Shown in pieces: positions 5,789-8,147 of a DNA stretch of 8,147 nt; within the stretch, counting starts at the first letter, position 1; each line of letters begins with the position of its first letter. The notes under the pieces were generated by a model. It was not told the DNA's origin, did not search any database, and worked only from the letters and a program-made list of their open reading frames with translations. Both the position numbers and the translations under genes were made by a program. This stretch comes from CALFUK01 sp964398295 (lineage in GTDB: Bacteria; Bacteroidota; Bacteroidia; Chitinophagales; Saprospiraceae), in contig CAYNMW010000186.1 of NCBI GenBank assembly GCA_964398295.1, forward strand, positions 1-8,147. Direction: 5' to 3'.

Positions 5789-6835
5789 ATGGGGAAATCA
5801 AAACACTTTGACCAGATACTGTTTGATGATACGAAGTTGATATTGTATGGTATTCCTATCGTTGCAATATTGGCACCTGTACTCTTTCTTACCGTTTCTT
5901 TACATGAGTACCTTTCTAAACTTACACATATACTAATTGAGTCTATCATTTATACTTCGATAATTTGGTTTTCTTTACGTGCAATATTGATTAGACTTCG
6001 ATTAAAGTATCCTGATATTGATCAGACATTTAAGCGAATCACCTGGCAGTTTATAGTCGCAGTAATTCTAACTTTTTCAATCTGCAAATTGATTGGTTTT
6101 ACTGAAACACTTTTGTGCAAATATTGTGGATTCGAAGACCCATTTGTACCAGATTTCCCAGTTGCATTTCTTGCAATATCATTTATAACATTTTCTATAA
6201 TAGTTCTATATGAAGCTATCTATTTCTTCAATAAGTTTAAAATGACATTGGAGGAAAAAGAAGAACTTCGAGTGGCGCATGTACAGACTCAATTGGACAA
6301 TTTGCGTAATCAGATTAACCCTCATTTTCTATTCAATAGCCTGAACACCTTGATGAATCTGATACCAAAAAATCAAGATAGAGCGATGTCATACTTAGAC
6401 AAGCTATCAAAATTTTATCGCTACTCAGTTGCAAAAAAAGAAAACGCAATTGTACCAGTAAAACAAGAGTTAGAGAATGCAAAAATTTACGCTGATTTGT
6501 TACAAGAGCGATTTGGACAGAATATTTCATTCGACATTAAAAATGGTGTTCCTGATTCTGTGAAGATATTGCCGATGACACTACAGTTGCTTATTGAAAA
6601 TGCAGTTAAACATAATATTGTGTCAAAAAATAAACCGTTGCACATTGATATTTATACTTCTGACGAGGGAGATTATATTACGGTTAAAAATAATTTGCAA
6701 CCAAAAATTCAAGCAGTTAATTCCACAGGCATGGGCTTGAATAATATCAAAGAAAGATTTAAATATTTTACGGATAAACAAATGAGCTGTATAAAAGGGG
6801 ATTCATTTTTTGAGGTCAATATTCCATTGATTTAA
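5789..6835 (+). CDS. LytS-family sensor histidine kinase (His_kinase/HATPase_c)
   Basis: A 348-aa membrane kinase that should phosphorylate the LytTR regulator encoded 11 bp downstream. Four predicted membrane helices (about 17-37, 46-66, 86-106, 124-147) precede a coiled coil (about 152-175). The defining motif QINPHFLFNSLNTL (175-188) carries the phosphoacceptor H179. The ATPase domain shows the N box LLIENAVKHN (267-276) and the G box STGMGLNNI (312-320); the canonical G1 aspartate motif is replaced by VKNNLQ (299-304), as I recall for many Bacteroidetes members of this family. With the N-terminus inside, the loop between helices 3 and 4 is periplasmic and contains CKYC (110-113). The start ATG fits the short cytoplasmic N-terminus; a TACATTTA at 5753-5760 is only a weak -7 candidate. 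The stimulus is unknown. Confidence 0.93.
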   Translation: MGKSKHFDQILFDDTKLILYGIPIVAILAPVLFLTVSLHEYLSKLTHILIESIIYTSIIWFSLRAILIRLRLKYPDIDQTFKRITWQFIVAVILTFSICKLIGFTETLLCKYCGFEDPFVPDFPVAFLAISFITFSIIVLYEAIYFFNKFKMTLEEKEELRVAHVQTQLDNLRNQINPHFLFNSLNTLMNLIPKNQDRAMSYLDKLSKFYRYSVAKKENAIVPVKQELENAKIYADLLQERFGQNISFDIKNGVPDSVKILPMTLQLLIENAVKHNIVSKNKPLHIDIYTSDEGDYITVKNNLQPKIQAVNSTGMGLNNIKERFKYFTDKQMSCIKGDSFFEVNIPLI

Positions 6836-6846
6836 ATACAAAATAA

Positions 6847-7596
6847 ATGAGAATACTAATTGTTGAAGATGAAATAAATGCCTTTGAATATTTGGAACGA
6901 GTCGTTTGTAAATTAAGACCGCAGTTTCAAATTGTAGAGCATCTCGATAGTGTAGAAGATACCATCAACTGGTTGACAAACAATGAGCCTCCTGATCTCA
7001 TCTTTTTAGATATACAACTTTCAGATGGCATTAGTTTTGAAATATTTAATCACATTGAGATTACATCTCCAATTATTTTTACTACTGCATATGATCAATT
7101 TGCACTAAAAGCATTTAAAGTAAATAGCGTTGATTATTTGCTAAAGCCAATCAATGAAGAGGATCTTCTGAAGGCGATACGTAAATTCGAAGCTGGAAAA
7201 CAAGTCTCCCCAATTTCCAAACAACTATCAAATTTATTAGAGATTGTACAGCCTAAAGTTAAAAATAGATTTCTGGTTAAAAAGGGCAATCATTTTGAGT
7301 TTGTCAATGCGAATACGATCTCTTATATCAATTCAGATGATAGCCTCACCTTCTTGTATACGCAACAAAATTTGAGACATATGTATACAAAAACGATTCA
7401 AGATTTGGCGGTCAGTCTCGATACCCAGCAATTTTTCCAAATTAACAGGAAACAAATTATCAATATAGACAACATTAAAAAAATACACCCTTTCCTCAAT
7501 CAGAGACTAAAAGTTGAACTTGATGTGGATACGGATATTGAGTTTGTTGTGAGTAGATCTAAAATGGCAGAGTTTAAGAGTTGGGTGGATTCATGA
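6847..7596 (+). CDS. LytTR-family response regulator
   Basis: A 249-aa cytoplasmic transcription regulator. The receiver domain (about 1-118) has the acidic pocket E7/D8/E9, phosphoacceptor D55 in LIFLDIQLSDG (51-61), the conserved threonines of FTTAYD (78-83), and K100 in DYLLKP (96-101). A linker (about 119-138) leads to a LytTR DNA-binding domain (about 139-247). That domain has the family pattern FLVKKGNHFEFVNANTISYI (142-161), followed by FFQINRKQIINIDNI (196-210). It follows the LytS-type kinase by 11 bp, so the two form one operon and very likely a cognate pair. Targets cannot be read from the sequence; regulators of this type bind direct repeats upstream of their targets. The ATG has no Shine-Dalgarno and is preceded by AAATAA. 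Confidence 0.95.
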   Translation: MRILIVEDEINAFEYLERVVCKLRPQFQIVEHLDSVEDTINWLTNNEPPDLIFLDIQLSDGISFEIFNHIEITSPIIFTTAYDQFALKAFKVNSVDYLLKPINEEDLLKAIRKFEAGKQVSPISKQLSNLLEIVQPKVKNRFLVKKGNHFEFVNANTISYINSDDSLTFLYTQQNLRHMYTKTIQDLAVSLDTQQFFQINRKQIINIDNIKKIHPFLNQRLKVELDVDTDIEFVVSRSKMAEFKSWVDS

Positions 7597-7640
7597 AGCT
7601 ATGCTTCTCCGTGTTGGTTGGTTTACAAGAAAAAAGAATG

Positions 7641-7661
7641 TGCAACTAATTTATAGTTGCA
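7641..7661. promoter_or_regulatory. Perfect palindrome upstream of hicA, probable HicB operator
   Basis: TGCAACTA (7641-7648) and TAGTTGCA (7654-7661) are perfect reverse complements around a 5-bp centre. The site ends 30 bp before the proposed hicA ATG. HicB antitoxins are dimeric or tetrameric DNA binders that repress their own operon from such palindromes, so this is the natural operator candidate. The right arm also contains the TTG of a possible promoter -33 element. Confidence 0.6.
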
Positions 7662-7686
7662 TAGATGAAAAGAAACCAATATCTTG
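7657..7686 (+). promoter_or_regulatory. Tentative hicAB promoter
   Basis: TTG (7657-7659) in the right arm of the palindrome is followed after 20 nt by TATCTTG (7680-7686), a -7 element one base shorter than TAnnTTTG. The start site would fall at about 7692, on the proposed hicA ATG, giving a leaderless message. A repressor on the palindrome would cover the -33 element. The -7 match is imperfect. Confidence 0.3.
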
Positions 7687-7691
7687 CGACT

Positions 7692-7949
7692 ATGAGTAAG
7701 TTGAAGAAGACAATTGATAAGCTTTTAAACATTCAACAAAATTTTACCTTTAAAGACTTAGAGTATTTACTTGGAAAATTTGGGTACATAGAAAAGAAAA
7801 CAGGCAAAACATCAGGCTCTAGGAAAGCATATATCAATAATTCTACTTTACATATCATTCGAATTCATAAGCCTCACCCAGGAAATGAAATAAAAAGATA
7901 TGTCAGAGCTTACTTGATAAGTGAACTTAAAAAACAAGGTTTGATATGA
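7692..7949 (+). CDS. hicA: HicA-family toxin (predicted mRNA interferase), GSR subtype
   Basis: An 85-aa protein of the HicA fold, a double-stranded-RNA-binding-like mRNA interferase normally held inactive by HicB. The match comes from FTFKDLEYLLGKFGY (18-32), then TGKTSGSRKAYIN (37-49), then IHKPHPGNEIKRY (58-70), and a C-terminal SELKKQGLI (77-85). Classical HicA has the catalytic histidine in a GSHxxF context; here the site reads SGSRKAY with arginine (R44), while H59 and H62 of the HKPHP motif remain. This GSR form is, from memory, a recognised HicA subgroup, but its catalytic residue is not known to me. The frame is open back to ATG 7665, which would add nine residues; 7692 is chosen because the homologous region starts there and the palindrome and promoter lie just upstream. 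The stop overlaps the hicB start (ATGA). Confidence 0.82.
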   Translation: MSKLKKTIDKLLNIQQNFTFKDLEYLLGKFGYIEKKTGKTSGSRKAYINNSTLHIIRIHKPHPGNEIKRYVRAYLISELKKQGLI

Positions 7950-8147
7950 CAGATAAACTCAAATACAAAGAATTCATTGGAACAGTACATTATTCAAATG
8001 CAGATGATGTGTTCTTCGGTAAAATTGAAGGAATTAATGACTTAGTGACTTTTGAAGGCAAAACAGTAAGCAAACTAAAAAAAGCCTTCAAAGAAGCGAT
8101 TGAAGACTATTTAGAAATTTGCAAAGAAACAGGTAAGGATGTTTTCA
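7946..8147 (+). CDS. hicB: HicB-family antitoxin, N-terminal part (runs off the right edge)
   Basis: The frame starts at ATG 7946, overlapping the hicA stop by four bases, and is open for 67 codons to the window end. The visible protein has the HicB N-terminal RNase-H-like fold: YKEFIGTVHYSNADDVFFGKI (7-27), GINDLVTFEGKTVSKLKKAF (29-48), and EAIEDYLEICKETGKDVF (50-67). This is the pattern of partial-RNase-H antitoxins that block HicA and use a C-terminal DNA-binding domain to repress the operon. That C-terminus lies beyond the window, so whether it is a ribbon-helix-helix or a helix-turn-helix is unknown. Translational coupling to hicA is expected from the overlap. Confidence 0.85.
   Translation, partial: MTDKLKYKEFIGTVHYSNADDVFFGKIEGINDLVTFEGKTVSKLKKAFKEAIEDYLEICKETGKDVF

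Noticed and set aside
7595..7607. GAAGC-TAT-GCTTC hairpin at the end of the LytTR gene as terminator
   Set aside because: The stem is only 5 bp, overlaps the stop codon and has no T-run after it.
7652..7659. TATAGTTG in the palindrome as the hicA -7 element
   Set aside because: One mismatch, and the nearest upstream TTG (7618-7620) is 31 nt away, outside the usual spacer range; it is better explained as part of the palindrome.
1..8147. tRNA, rRNA, CRISPR array, complete insertion sequence or prophage genes
   Set aside because: No tRNA-like cloverleaf, regularly spaced repeats, transposase or phage structural frames were seen on either strand.

Overview
The window looks like chromosome from a member of the Bacteroidetes (Bacteroidota), probably a free-living, Cytophaga/Flavobacteria-like organism. 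Four things point that way. The DNA is AT-rich. Start codons have almost no Shine-Dalgarno sequence in front of them. Several promoters carry the TAnnTTTG (-7) element used by the Bacteroidetes housekeeping sigma factor. The gene content fits too: a LytS/LytTR pair, a secreted TonB C-terminal-domain protein and an antiporter with a Rossmann tail. The genus is not identifiable by eye.

Layout. Positions 1-175 hold no gene. They carry a tandem TTACTGTCCC-type motif at the very edge and a long imperfect inverted repeat (28-61 / 124-157); the minus-strand arm resembles a glycine-riboswitch core. Next, on the minus strand, comes a CPA1-type cation:proton antiporter (176-2035). Divergent from it, across a short two-promoter gap, is prfC (peptide chain release factor 3, 2195-3775). 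prfC converges on a six-transmembrane histidine kinase (3772-5115, minus), and the two genes share one palindromic TTAA as both stop codons. A 170-bp divergent intergenic region with a cluster of TTTCA/TGAAA words separates the kinase from a small secreted TonB-C-domain protein (5286-5693), which ends in a good intrinsic terminator. A LytS-type histidine kinase and LytTR response regulator (5789-6835, 6847-7596) form a two-gene operon. At the right edge is a HicAB-type toxin-antitoxin module: hicA (7692-7949) overlaps hicB (7946 to beyond the window) by four bases. A perfect 8-bp-arm palindrome precedes it and is the likely autoregulatory operator.

How the genes relate. Most are independent single-gene units of housekeeping or signalling type. 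The functional couplings that the sequence supports are the LytS/LytTR phosphorelay and the HicA/HicB toxin-antitoxin pair. The 3772-5115 kinase has no adjacent response regulator. No wholly new system is obvious. The least explained pieces are the left-edge repeat structure, the operator-like cluster at 5192-5257, and the HicA variant that lacks the usual catalytic histidine.
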